NCBI GenBank assembly: GCA_025927935.1
Contig: JAICKM010000194.1
Coordinates: 1 to 10,283 of the forward strand
DNA: 10,283 nt
Direction of reading: 5' to 3'
Source of the DNA: Chloroflexia bacterium
GTDB lineage: Bacteria; Chloroflexota; Chloroflexia; QHBQ01; JADMIH01
This document shows, piece by piece, positions 1 through 7,400 of this stretch. The translations under genes and the position numbers were made by a program. The stretch's first letter is position 1; each line of letters opens with the position of its first letter. The notes beneath the pieces are model-generated. The model ran no database searches and was not told the DNA's origin. It worked only from the letters and a program-made list of their open reading frames with translations.

Positions 1-2
1 AC

Positions 3-677
3 AAAGGCGAGCCGGGGGACTGCATGTATATCATCATCCGCGGCGAGGCGCGCGTTCACGACGGCGAGCACCAGATGAATTATCTGCGCCGGGGCGACAT
101 CTTTGGTGAAACGGCGGCCCTGGACGGGCTATCGCGCGTGGCGACCGTAACGGCGGTGTTCGACCTGGCGTTGCTGGAGATCGACCGGACCGCCCTGTTC
201 GCCCTGATGCGCGAGAGCATCGCGGCCATGGAGGGCATCGTGCGCGGGCTGACCCGCTGGGCGCGACCCACGCTCCACCAGAGCAGCGCGGATTACCACT
301 ATATCCAGGCCATGACGCGGCTGACCGCGGCGGCGGCCCAGGTCGAGGCGGGCGTCTATGAGCCGGAAGGGTTGGACGGGGTAGCGGCGCGCCCCGACGA
401 CCTGGGCCAGTTAGCCCGTTTGTTTCAGCGCATGATCCGCGAGGTCTACACGCGCGAGCAGGCGCTTCAGCAGCAGGTGGTGGAATTGCGGATCGAGATC
501 GACCGCGCGCACCAGGCCCGGCAGGTCGCGCAGATTGTGGATACCGGCTATTTCCAGCACCTGCGCGACGAGGCCCGCGATTTGCGCCAGATGCTGGGCG
601 CAGCCGCCGGGCCGGCCCAGCCACCTGCGGCCCGCCCCCTAGATGAGGTCGCAGTCCCCTCCCCACGGGAGCCGTAA
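3..677 (+). CDS. Cyclic-nucleotide-binding protein with HAMP-like segment and coiled-coil tail (5' end cut off)
   Basis: The reading frame is open to the left edge, so the first in-frame ATG (24) is almost certainly internal: the codons just before it already read KGEPGDC, part of the conserved cNMP-domain core. Residues below count from that ATG. The phosphate-binding cassette runs from F27-G-E29 to R38-x-A-T-V, with the Glu and Arg that contact the cyclic nucleotide both present. Residues 98-138 resemble the second half of a HAMP domain (DDLGQLARLFQRM pattern), but no membrane helix is visible. Residues 139-193 are a charged, heptad-like helix suited to a coiled coil, and a Pro/Ala-rich tail follows. 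No catalytic or DNA-binding domain is seen in the visible part, so it is probably a cytoplasmic sensor acting through protein contacts. It ends 2 nt before the ParA-like gene, which suggests co-translation. The cNMP fold is sure; the ligand (cAMP, cGMP or other) is unknown. Confidence 0.88.
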   Translation, partial: KGEPGDCMYIIIRGEARVHDGEHQMNYLRRGDIFGETAALDGLSRVATVTAVFDLALLEIDRTALFALMRESIAAMEGIVRGLTRWARPTLHQSSADYHYIQAMTRLTAAAAQVEAGVYEPEGLDGVAARPDDLGQLARLFQRMIREVYTREQALQQQVVELRIEIDRAHQARQVAQIVDTGYFQHLRDEARDLRQMLGAAAGPAQPPAARPLDEVAVPSPREP

Positions 678-679
678 AC

Positions 680-1429
680 ATGGCGCAGATCATTTCCCTG
701 CACTCCTTTCGCGGCGGCACAGGCAAGTCCAATACGACCGCCAACCTCGCCACGCTGCTCGCCGGGGAAGGCCGGCGGGTGGGGGTGATCGACACCGATA
801 TCCAATCCCCCGGCATCCACGTGCTCTTCGGGCTGCGCGGGCCGCAGATCACCCACGCACTCAACGACTACCTGTGGGGCCGGTGCAGCGTCGCCGACAT
901 TGCCCGGCCCGTGCTACAGGACGTGCTTCCCGACCGGCTCTTCCTGATTCCATCCAGCATCAAGGCCGACGACATTGTGCAGGTCATCCGCCAGGGCTAC
1001 GATGTGCGGCGCTTGACCATGGCGTTTCGCGAATTGATCGACCACCTGCACCTGGATGTGCTCCTGATTGATACCCACCCTGGCCTGAACGAAGAGACGC
1101 TGTTCGCGCTGGCGATATCGACCACCCTGGCAATCGTGCTGCGCCCCGACCAGCAGGATTACGAGGGTACGGGCGTGGCGGTGGAGGTAGCCCGGTCGCT
1201 GGAAGTGCCGCGCCTGGTGCTCGTCGTCAACAAGAACCCGCCCGATTTCGACGAACGGGCACTGGCGGAGCGCGTGGCGCAGACATACCAGTGTCCGGTG
1301 GCGGCGGTGCTGCCGCACAGTGACGAGATGATGAAGCTCGCCAGCGCGGGGATTTTCGCTCTGCGCTACCCTGGACATCCGCTGACGGCCCGCCTTCGGG
1401 AGCTGGCCGCGCAGTTGGTGGCGCCCTGA
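680..1429 (+). CDS. ParA/MinD-family P-loop ATPase with an RGGTGKS deviant Walker A
   Basis: The product has 249 residues, a usual length for the MinD/ParA group. The N-terminal P-loop is R11-G-G-T-G-K16-S17; in typical family members the first position is the signature lysine, here an arginine. D38-T-D40 is the Walker A' (switch I) segment, and the hydrophobic strand ending in D131-T-H-P-G is the Walker B/switch II segment. N184-K185 is the base-recognition NK pair. These ATPases dimerise on ATP and work on membranes or DNA to place other components. A distinct C-terminal membrane-targeting helix is not obvious. The start ATG has GGGAG at 667-671, 8 nt upstream, and lies 2 nt after the stop of the cNMP-binding gene. 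The transporter gene follows after 72 nt. No ParB or MinE/MinC partner is visible, so chromosome partitioning is unlikely. The family call is firm; the cargo or partner is inferred to be the flanking gene products. Confidence 0.93.
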   Translation: MAQIISLHSFRGGTGKSNTTANLATLLAGEGRRVGVIDTDIQSPGIHVLFGLRGPQITHALNDYLWGRCSVADIARPVLQDVLPDRLFLIPSSIKADDIVQVIRQGYDVRRLTMAFRELIDHLHLDVLLIDTHPGLNEETLFALAISTTLAIVLRPDQQDYEGTGVAVEVARSLEVPRLVLVVNKNPPDFDERALAERVAQTYQCPVAAVLPHSDEMMKLASAGIFALRYPGHPLTARLRELAAQLVAP

Positions 1430-1490
1430 TCGTCCGACCCCGGCGTTTCCGGCACGCGGTTGGCGCCACACTGCCAATCTGGCCGCCTAC

Positions 1491-1495
1491 AGGAG
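1491..1495 (+). promoter_or_regulatory. Ribosome binding site of the permease gene
   Basis: AGGAG lies 6 nt before ATG 1502. It decides the start against the longer reading from TTG 1460, which has no comparable site and would add 14 residues without any domain character. Confidence 0.75.
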
Positions 1496-1501
1496 CAGAC
1501 A

Positions 1502-3817
1502 ATGGGTGGGAATCTTGGATTGAGCAGGGAAGCGTTGCTGGGGGGCGCGCCCTTACCCCGGCGGGTCAACACCCAGGTATATCTGATCGAAGCGCGCACC
1601 GCCCACCTGGCAGCCCAATCCCGGCACCAGCGCAGCCCGTTTGTCCCGGCGCGAACCATTGAAGAGCGCAACCGGGTCTATCTCCAGTCGCTCAAGCTGG
1701 GCACGGAACCCTCCGAGCGCCCCGCGGTCCAGGATCTGGAGCGCTTCGGCCCGCAATGGGCCGACCTCGTTCCTGATGAACCAGGCTACCGGGCCGCCAT
1801 CGCTCATACGCTAGGCACCCGCTACCACATGCCCTACCGCTATGTGCCCCGGCTGCGCGCTGCCCTCGGCCTTGATACGCCCGCAGTCCAGGAAGCCTAC
1901 CAGCGCCTGTATGGCGCACCCATCGCGCAGATCTTCGTTCCGCGCCTGGGCGCCAGGGAGCGACTGGCCTGGGTCGCCGCCACGGCTGGTGAGCGGGCCG
2001 AAAACCTGCCGCCGTTCTGGGCCGCCTTCGCCCTGACGCTGACCGAAACCGTCGGCGCGGGCGTGCTGGCGCTGCCGATCGCCGTCGCCGGGGTCGGACC
2101 TTTGCCGGGCGCGGCCATTCTGATCGTGCTCGGCCTCGTCAACTTGCTGACGGTCGCCTGCCTGGCCGAAGCCAGCGCGCGCACGGGCGCGCTGCGCTAT
2201 GGCAACGCCTTCGTCGGCCAATTGATCCGCACCTACCTGGGCCGCCGGGCTACCTTGATCCAGGCGCTGTCCCTGATCCTCTTAACCTTCCTGGTTCTGC
2301 ACGCCTATTACATCGGCTTCGCGACCACGCTGGCCGCCGCGACCGGGCTGCCCGCCGGCCTGGTCATGGCGCTGTTGTTCCTCGTCGGTCTCTATTATCT
2401 GCGGCGAGGCTCCCTGGACACGACCGTCGGCTCGGCTATGATCGTGAGCGGCATCAACATCGTGCTGATCCTGATACTGACCGGGGTCGCCTTCGCTTAC
2501 GCAAGTCCGCAAAACCTGGCCTATGCGAATCTGCCGTTTCTCGCGGGCCGGCCCTTTGACGCCGGGATTCTGCAACTCATCTTCGGCACGGTCCTGGCCG
2601 CTTACTTCGGCCATATCTCGGTGAGCAACGGCGCCCAGTTTGTACTGCGCCGCGACCCGAGCGGGCACGCGCTGATCCGCGGCAGCGCGGCGGCGATGGC
2701 GACGGCCACGTTTCTCTATGTGTTCTGGGTGCTCGCCGTCAACGGAGCGGTCGGCCATGCCAGCCTGAGCGCGGAGCAGGGCACAGCCCTGGTGCCGCTC
2801 GGGCGGGTCGCGGGGTGGGCGGTCCCGTTGCTGGGCTCGGTATTCACCGCCCTGGCGATGGGCATGGCAAGCATCCATTACGCGCTGGCCCTGTACAATC
2901 TCGTCCAGGAGCAACTGCCCCGCCGCGCCACCGGTCCGGACCTTGCGCCGGCGACGCCCGGTACGGTCGCAGCCCGCCGCAGCGGCGGTTTCCGGACAGC
3001 GATTCTGGGCCGGCAGGGCCGCTTCCTCATCGGGGCCAGTCCGGTAGTGGTGATCTTCCTGGGCAGCGAGTGGCTCCTGTTGACGGGGAGCGGGTCATTC
3101 AGCGGCACCCTCAGTGTGATAGGGGTCGTGCTGGTAGCGCTGCTGTCGCTGATCTTCCCGGTCCTGTTGCTGGCGGCCAGCCGTCGTAAAGGAGACGCCG
3201 TCCCCACCGGTTTAATACCGGGGCTAGGTCATCCGTTGGTGCTCGGTGGCATTTACCTGTTGGGCGTGGCCAGCCTGTTCCTGCATGGCCTGGTGATCTG
3301 GGAGAACCCACTGGCGCGGGGCGTGGCCCTGTTAGCAGGGGTGATTAGCCTGGCCCTGACCGTCGTGGTGTGGCGCGCCGGGGCCTTCCAGGCCCGGCTG
3401 GTGGTGGAGATACGCCGTTATCTCGGTAGTGGGCCGCCCGCCCTGGTGAGCGTTGTCGGTGCCGGATCCCCCATCCAGGCGGACCTCCAGTTGCTGGACC
3501 AGGATCGCGCTGCCCCGCGGCCGGAACAGGCCGCCAACCGCGCGGTCCCGACTTTCGCCACCTATGCAGTGGTGAACGTGCCGGCCACGCCCACCCGCGA
3601 ACTGAAAGTTTGGGCGCATGAGATCACGCCGGACGGGAACTCACAGGGGCTACCGGCCGAAGTGCAGATCGCCGACGGAGCCACCGCGCCGCCATCCGCC
3701 CTACCCCTGGTGGAGGGGCAGATATTGCTGCCGTTCAGCGGCGGCCCGTGCCAGGTGCAACTAAATTTCTCGGGATCCGATACCCACGCCGGCGCGGCCC
3801 CGCCCCACCCATCTTGA
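1502..3817 (+). CDS. Amino-acid permease-like membrane protein (APC/AAAP type) with extra N- and C-terminal soluble domains
   Basis: The chosen start gives 771 residues. Residues 1-170 are soluble and not recognised; a helical stretch near 115-148 (LRAALGL...AYQRLYG) is its most distinctive part. About twelve membrane helices follow between roughly 172 and 626. The first contains the GAGVLALP turn (185-192), the unwound substrate-binding signature of neutral and aromatic amino-acid permeases, so an amino acid or similar solute and ion- or proton-coupled uptake are likely. A polar, basic loop at 470-507 interrupts the helices. Residues 640-771 are soluble and look beta-rich, with no domain I can name. 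Ordinary members of this group are about 400-450 residues, so both extensions are unusual. ATG 1502 is preceded by AGGAG at ideal spacing, which favours it over an upstream TTG at 1460. It is last in a same-strand cluster behind the cNMP sensor and the MinD-like ATPase. Regulation of transport or clustering by those two is inference. Confidence 0.85.
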   Translation: MGGNLGLSREALLGGAPLPRRVNTQVYLIEARTAHLAAQSRHQRSPFVPARTIEERNRVYLQSLKLGTEPSERPAVQDLERFGPQWADLVPDEPGYRAAIAHTLGTRYHMPYRYVPRLRAALGLDTPAVQEAYQRLYGAPIAQIFVPRLGARERLAWVAATAGERAENLPPFWAAFALTLTETVGAGVLALPIAVAGVGPLPGAAILIVLGLVNLLTVACLAEASARTGALRYGNAFVGQLIRTYLGRRATLIQALSLILLTFLVLHAYYIGFATTLAAATGLPAGLVMALLFLVGLYYLRRGSLDTTVGSAMIVSGINIVLILILTGVAFAYASPQNLAYANLPFLAGRPFDAGILQLIFGTVLAAYFGHISVSNGAQFVLRRDPSGHALIRGSAAAMATATFLYVFWVLAVNGAVGHASLSAEQGTALVPLGRVAGWAVPLLGSVFTALAMGMASIHYALALYNLVQEQLPRRATGPDLAPATPGTVAARRSGGFRTAILGRQGRFLIGASPVVVIFLGSEWLLLTGSGSFSGTLSVIGVVLVALLSLIFPVLLLAASRRKGDAVPTGLIPGLGHPLVLGGIYLLGVASLFLHGLVIWENPLARGVALLAGVISLALTVVVWRAGAFQARLVVEIRRYLGSGPPALVSVVGAGSPIQADLQLLDQDRAAPRPEQAANRAVPTFATYAVVNVPATPTRELKVWAHEITPDGNSQGLPAEVQIADGATAPPSALPLVEGQILLPFSGGPCQVQLNFSGSDTHAGAAPPHPS

Positions 3818-3821
3818 TTTC

Positions 3822-3843
3822 CCCTGCCAGGCGGGTGCTTTTG
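3822..3843 (+). terminator. Weak intrinsic terminator candidate after the permease
   Basis: Just 4 nt after the permease stop, CCC-GC can pair with GC-GGG (one bulged T, 3-nt loop), and TGCTTTTG follows. The stem is only five pairs and the T run is four, so this is a marginal call made mainly because of its position. Confidence 0.25.
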
Positions 3844-4005
3844 TGGATGGGCTGTGTACAAATGACAGGTTTTGCCGGCAGCGACAGGTCCGGTTGAACC
3901 GTGCTCCGTATCCCGAGCCTCGCAACTTCAATCCTTGCAACGGAACCGCCGAGAGCTATGTCGAAATGGCATACGCGCCCATAATCGTCAAGCGGTCAAA
4001 GTTTG

Positions 4006-4017
4006 AGTCTAGAGACT
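4006..4017. repeat. Short inverted repeat AGTCT-AG-AGACT
   Basis: Five-base arms surround a 2-nt centre, only 4 nt before the larger palindrome at 4022-4039. Alone it could be chance; the closeness of the two is why it is listed. Confidence 0.4.
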
Positions 4018-4021
4018 GTCA

Positions 4022-4039
4022 TCAGCAGCGCGCTGCTGA
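4022..4039. repeat. 18-bp perfect palindrome
   Basis: TCAGCAGCGCGCTGCTGA reads the same on both strands. It can form a 7-bp hairpin with a CGCG loop or act as a twofold protein site. No T run follows on the plus strand, so a simple intrinsic terminator does not fit. It lies between two convergent gene ends with no promoter seen nearby, which makes an ordinary repressor operator less likely. Confidence 0.7.
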
Positions 4040-4224
4040 CGGATTGGCGAGGAATCAGTAGGTAGACAGAGACGAGATCCTCCCGATGGACGGCATGCTG
4101 ACGCTGACTCTCGGGCTGCTCAGTCCGTTCCCTTGGCTCCCCGCGGTCGGGCCGCGCCATACGATGAACCCGATTATGCAGCGATGCGCGCCTGCTCCAC
4201 ATCTCCTGAGTGCCGGAATCCTTC

Positions 4225-4242
4225 CAGCGTGTTGGAAAACCC
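4225..4242 (+). repeat. Left terminal inverted repeat of the foldback element
   Basis: This arm begins CAGCGTGTTG and ends AAAACCC. It matches the right arm at 17 of 18 positions, with G here at the eleventh base where the other arm has A. Confidence 0.65.
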
Positions 4243-4261
4243 GAGCGGCCCTGCCGGATGC

Positions 4262-4313
4262 CGTGCCGGCTGCTAAGGCGCTTTTTCACCATGATTTAGC
4301 AGCCGTGAGCACG
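4262..4313. repeat. Central hairpin of the foldback element
   Basis: CGGCTGCTAA (4267-4276) pairs perfectly with TTAGCAGCCG (4296-4305) across a 19-nt loop. CGTGC (4262-4266) then pairs with GCACG (4309-4313) after a 3-nt bulge (TGA). The result is fifteen pairs in two blocks. It sits near the middle of the inverted-repeat element, so it is best read as part of its fold. Confidence 0.65.
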
Positions 4314-4353
4314 AAATCGACAGCCGCTTGGACCACGGGGCCAATCTCCAGAT

Positions 4354-4380
4354 CGTAGGAACGGCCCTACGGGGGTTTTT
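4354..4380 (+). terminator. Possible intrinsic terminator inside the element's right end
   Basis: CGTAGG (4354-4359) pairs with CCTACG (4366-4371) over a 6-nt loop, followed by GGGG and then five T. The G spacer between stem and T run is not ideal. It could stop transcription arriving from the permease side, but it overlaps the right inverted repeat, whose sequence alone explains the T run. Confidence 0.3.
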
Positions 4381-4390
4381 CAACACGCTG
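4373..4390 (-). repeat. Right terminal inverted repeat of the foldback element
   Basis: Read on the minus strand this arm is CAGCGTGTTGAAAAACCC. It is followed on the plus strand by CTTC at 4391-4394, the same four bases that precede the left arm. Confidence 0.65.
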
Positions 4391-4497
4391 CTTCCTTTTT
4401 GAGACCGCTGCTGGATATTGAGTGGTAGAGCGGATGAGTCGCTCACTGCTGCTTATCGCCACTCCCGATGGTAACTGTTCATCATCGCCAAGGCTGC

Positions 4498-7400
4498 TCA
4501 ATGTGCCGGGCAGGTCGGCCCCTGGTCGGCGATGCCGTATTTCGTGCGCTCATCGGGCGTCAGGTCACGGGTCAGCACGCTGCATAGATAGTGGATGGTA
4601 TCGTGGTAGTCGGCATACCAGAGTCGGGCGGTGCCGTCTTCGCTGGCGGTCAGGACGGTCTTGCCATCCGCTGAAAACGCGACGGAGCGCACCGCCGCGC
4701 GGTGGCCCGTGAACCGGCGCAGCTCCTGGCCCGTCTGCGCGTCCCACAGCCGCGCCGTCTGGTCGGAGCCGCCCGTGAGTGCGTACCGGCCGTCCGCCGA
4801 GAACCCCACACAGAAGACTTGCCCGGTGTGCCCCAGGAACTGGCGCACCTGCGTACCGCTGGCAAGATCCCACAGGCGGGCGCTGCCGTCGTCGCTGGCC
4901 GTTAGCAGGTGTTTGCCGTCGGGCGAGAAGGCGACGTCGTTCACGGTCGCGCTGTGCCCGTGCAAGACCTGGCGCTCCTCGCCGGTCGCGGGATCCCAAA
5001 TCCGCACGGTGGTATCGCCGCCGCCGGTGGCGACCACCGAGCCGTCGGGGGCGACAGCCAGGGCGAGGATGCTCCCGCTATGGCCCGTGAAGCGGCGCAG
5101 TTCGCGGCCCGCCGCCGCGTCCCAGACGCGCGCCGTACCGTCCGCACTGGCCGTGACGATCTGCGTGTCGCCGGGCAGGAAGAGAGCACGATTGACCTCC
5201 GCGCTGTACCCCGTGAAGCGATGTAGTTCCTTGCCGGTGTTGGCATCCCAGAGTTTGACGGCTTCGTCCCCATCGGCCGTGAGCAACCGCTTGTCGTCCG
5301 CCGAGAACACCGCGTTCAAAACGCCGCCCAGATCGCTCGCGGCTATGCGCTGCAACTCCCGGCCGCTGGCCGCATCCCAGACGCGGAGGGTGTCGTCGTT
5401 GCTCCCGGTCACAACCCGCTTGCCGTCGTGGGAGAAATAGGCCGTCCAGAGCTGGTCGGTGTGCCCAATAAATTGCGGCAGGCCAGGGGCGGGAGCGGAG
5501 CCGGGCCCAGAGGGCGCCCCCGCGTGCCAGAGCAGCGCCGTGCCGTCGTCGCTGCCGGTCGCCAGCCATTGGCCGTCCGGCGAGAAGCCCACGCCGAACA
5601 CCGCCGCGCTGTGGTCGGCGAGGATCTGTAGCGTCTGGCCACTGGCGACGTCCCACAGCCGCGCCGTGTTGTCATTCGCGGCCGTGAGGATGCTCTTGCC
5701 ATCCGGGGCATAGGCGACATTGGTAACTGCTCCGTCGTGCCCCGCGAAAACCTGGAGGAGCTGGCCGCTGGCGATATCCCACAGCCGGGCATCCTGGTCC
5801 AGCCCGCCGGTGAGCAGATCCTTGCCGGCCGGCGAGAACACTACCATGTGGCCCGGTTGGAAGACCTGTAGGGGCTGACCCGTGGCGGTGTCCCAGAGCT
5901 GGACGAAATTGCCTTCGCTGGACCCGGTGGCTACATATTTGCCGTCCGGAGAGAACCGGGCGGCGTCGATGCCGCCGGGTTTGGCTGAGATGACCCGGAC
6001 AAGCCGGCCCGTCGCCGCATCCCAGAGCCGGGCGGCGCTGAGCAGGTCGCCGGTCACCAGGTACTTGCCGTCCAGCGATAAGTCCATGCCTGTGCCCCCC
6101 GACGGCTGCTGGACGGTGAGCAGGATCTGGCCGGTGGCGGCATCCCAGATGCGGGCCGTCCCCTCATCGCCGAAGGTCGCAATGCGCCGGCCGTCGGACG
6201 AGAACACGACCCTGTTGAGGGGTTTCGAGTAGCCCGCCAGGGCCCGCACCTGCTGGCCCGTGGCGACGTCCCAGAGCCGGGCCATGTGGTCCGCGCCGGA
6301 GGTCACCAGATATTTGCCGTCCGGGGAGAACATGAGATCCCAGACTGTCGCGCCGTGGTTGAAGCGCCGCACCGGGTAGTCCAGATCGGCGGCCGGCAAC
6401 AGGACGGCATCGGCCTGCGGGGAGTACTGCATGTTCATCGAGCGGATGCTGAGCAGGGCGATCAGCTCGCTGGGGCCGTGCGCAGACAGCAGGTTGTTGG
6501 CCTCGGCGGCCACCCGCAGCGCGTCCGCGTGGGCAAAGTTGTCCTGGGCCAGTTGTTCATTGGCCTGCGCCAGCTGGCTTCGGTTGAGTGCCCAGACCGA
6601 CAGTAGGGCAGCCACCACCAGAAATACCGCCAGCCCAGCCACCAGAAAGCGCAGACGGCTGGCAGCCCGCTTTTGCAGCGCCAATTCGCGTACCTCGCGC
6701 TGCTGCTCCGCCGCTTCCAATCGCTGTTGCTCGGCCAGGCTCGCCGCCAGGTACGCGTGTTCTTCGGCGGTGAGCGCCAACGCAGCATCTCCTCCGTTAC
6801 CAGCTTCGCTCAGTTCCTCCGAGCTAGCAATACTGATACCGTCTGCTTGCCTCTGCAGCGATGCGAACTGGGCCAGGCGCGCTCCGGTGGCCAGGAAGCT
6901 TGGCTCCTGCCCGGCTGCCTGCCATTCCGCGACCGAGGACATTAGCCGCCGCTGCACCAGCAGCCGCTCCCGGCTGCTGTCGAGCCATTCGCGTAGCCTG
7001 GGCCAGCTGCGCAGCAGCGCCTCGTGCGCTACCTCGACTGTGGGACCGCCGGTCAAGGGATCCCGGTCGAAGGTCAGCATCCGGTAGCGCCCAAACAGGT
7101 CGAGCACGTTCCCGAGCGCCTCTTCGTCGCGCGCAGCCGAAGCTATCTCCGACCTGCGCGCTCGCCTGCGGGTGTCTTCGGTGCCGGTGCCCGTTTCCTC
7201 ACCCAGCGTGACCAGGCGCAGGAACAACTGGCGGGCCTCGCTCCGCTCGGCCGGCGCCAGGCCGGTGTACAGCTCCTCGGCCCGCCGGGCCAGGGCCCCC
7301 GGCACGCCCCCGCTCTGCCGGTACGCACGCAGGGTGAGGACCCGGCCGTTGCGGCGCTCGTAGAGCTCGGTGAGCGCATACTGCAGCAGCGGTAGGGCCC

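Larger units (their letters stand above)
4225..4390. mobile_element. Putative 166-bp MITE-like foldback element
   Basis: The ends are inverted copies: 4225-4242 reads CAGCGTGTTGGAAAACCC, and the reverse complement of 4373-4390 differs from it at one position of 18. CTTC stands immediately outside both ends (4221-4224 and 4391-4394), which fits a 4-bp target duplication. Inside, AGCGGC (4244-4249) can pair with GCCGCT (4323-4328) and a strong central hairpin occupies 4262-4313, so either strand could fold into a nested structure. No transposase frame fits within it. TTGAAAAA-type termini are common among DDE insertion sequences, so a non-autonomous derivative of one is the best reading. I cannot name the parent family. 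With one copy in view, mobility is inferred and not shown. Confidence 0.6.
3818..4497. other. Convergent intergenic region with no supported gene
   Basis: This 680-nt gap separates the stops of the plus-strand permease and the minus-strand STAND gene. Short open frames exist on both strands, the longest about 98 codons at 3996-4292 minus. None has a recognisable product, a convincing ribosome site or neighbour-like composition, and two run into the foldback element. The region holds a weak terminator candidate just after the permease, an AGTCT/AGACT inverted repeat and an 18-bp palindrome near 4006-4039, and a 166-bp inverted-repeat element. Both genes end here, so operators are not expected; transcription termination and mobile-element remnants are the likelier content. 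Confidence 0.6.

Noticed and set aside
3..300. Family 2 encapsulin shell with an inserted cyclic-nucleotide domain
   Set aside because: The visible residues after the cNMP cassette are HAMP-like and coiled coil, not a shell-protein fold, and no cargo enzyme is adjacent.
34..864. Long open frame (276 codons) on the minus strand
   Set aside because: It lies opposite the cNMP-binding gene and the start of the ATPase gene, both with clear domains. Its product is Pro/Arg/Gly-rich with no domain, the usual shadow of GC-rich coding DNA.
1460..1501. TTG start that would add 14 residues to the permease
   Set aside because: ATG 1502 has AGGAG at 6 nt; the TTG has no ribosome site and the added residues look like untranslated sequence.
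3996..4292. 98-codon minus-strand frame in the convergent gap
   Set aside because: It is a very basic, low-information product with no domain, it overlaps the foldback element and the palindrome, and it lacks a convincing ribosome site. A transposase relic was considered but no motif was recognised.
4086..4358. 90-codon plus-strand frame in the convergent gap
   Set aside because: It runs through most of the foldback element and has no recognisable domain and no ribosome site.
4421..4447. Hairpin GAGCG/CGCTC as terminator of the minus-strand STAND gene
   Set aside because: The stem is only five pairs plus three separated ones, and no T run follows it on the minus strand.
4631..5440. 269-codon plus-strand frame opposite the WD40 repeats
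   Set aside because: It is a periodic antisense shadow of the repeat array; its own repeats only mirror the WD40 codons.
6431..7087. 218-codon plus-strand frame opposite the coiled coil and NTPase
   Set aside because: It is a Ser/Ala/Arg-rich antisense shadow of a gene with strong domain evidence.
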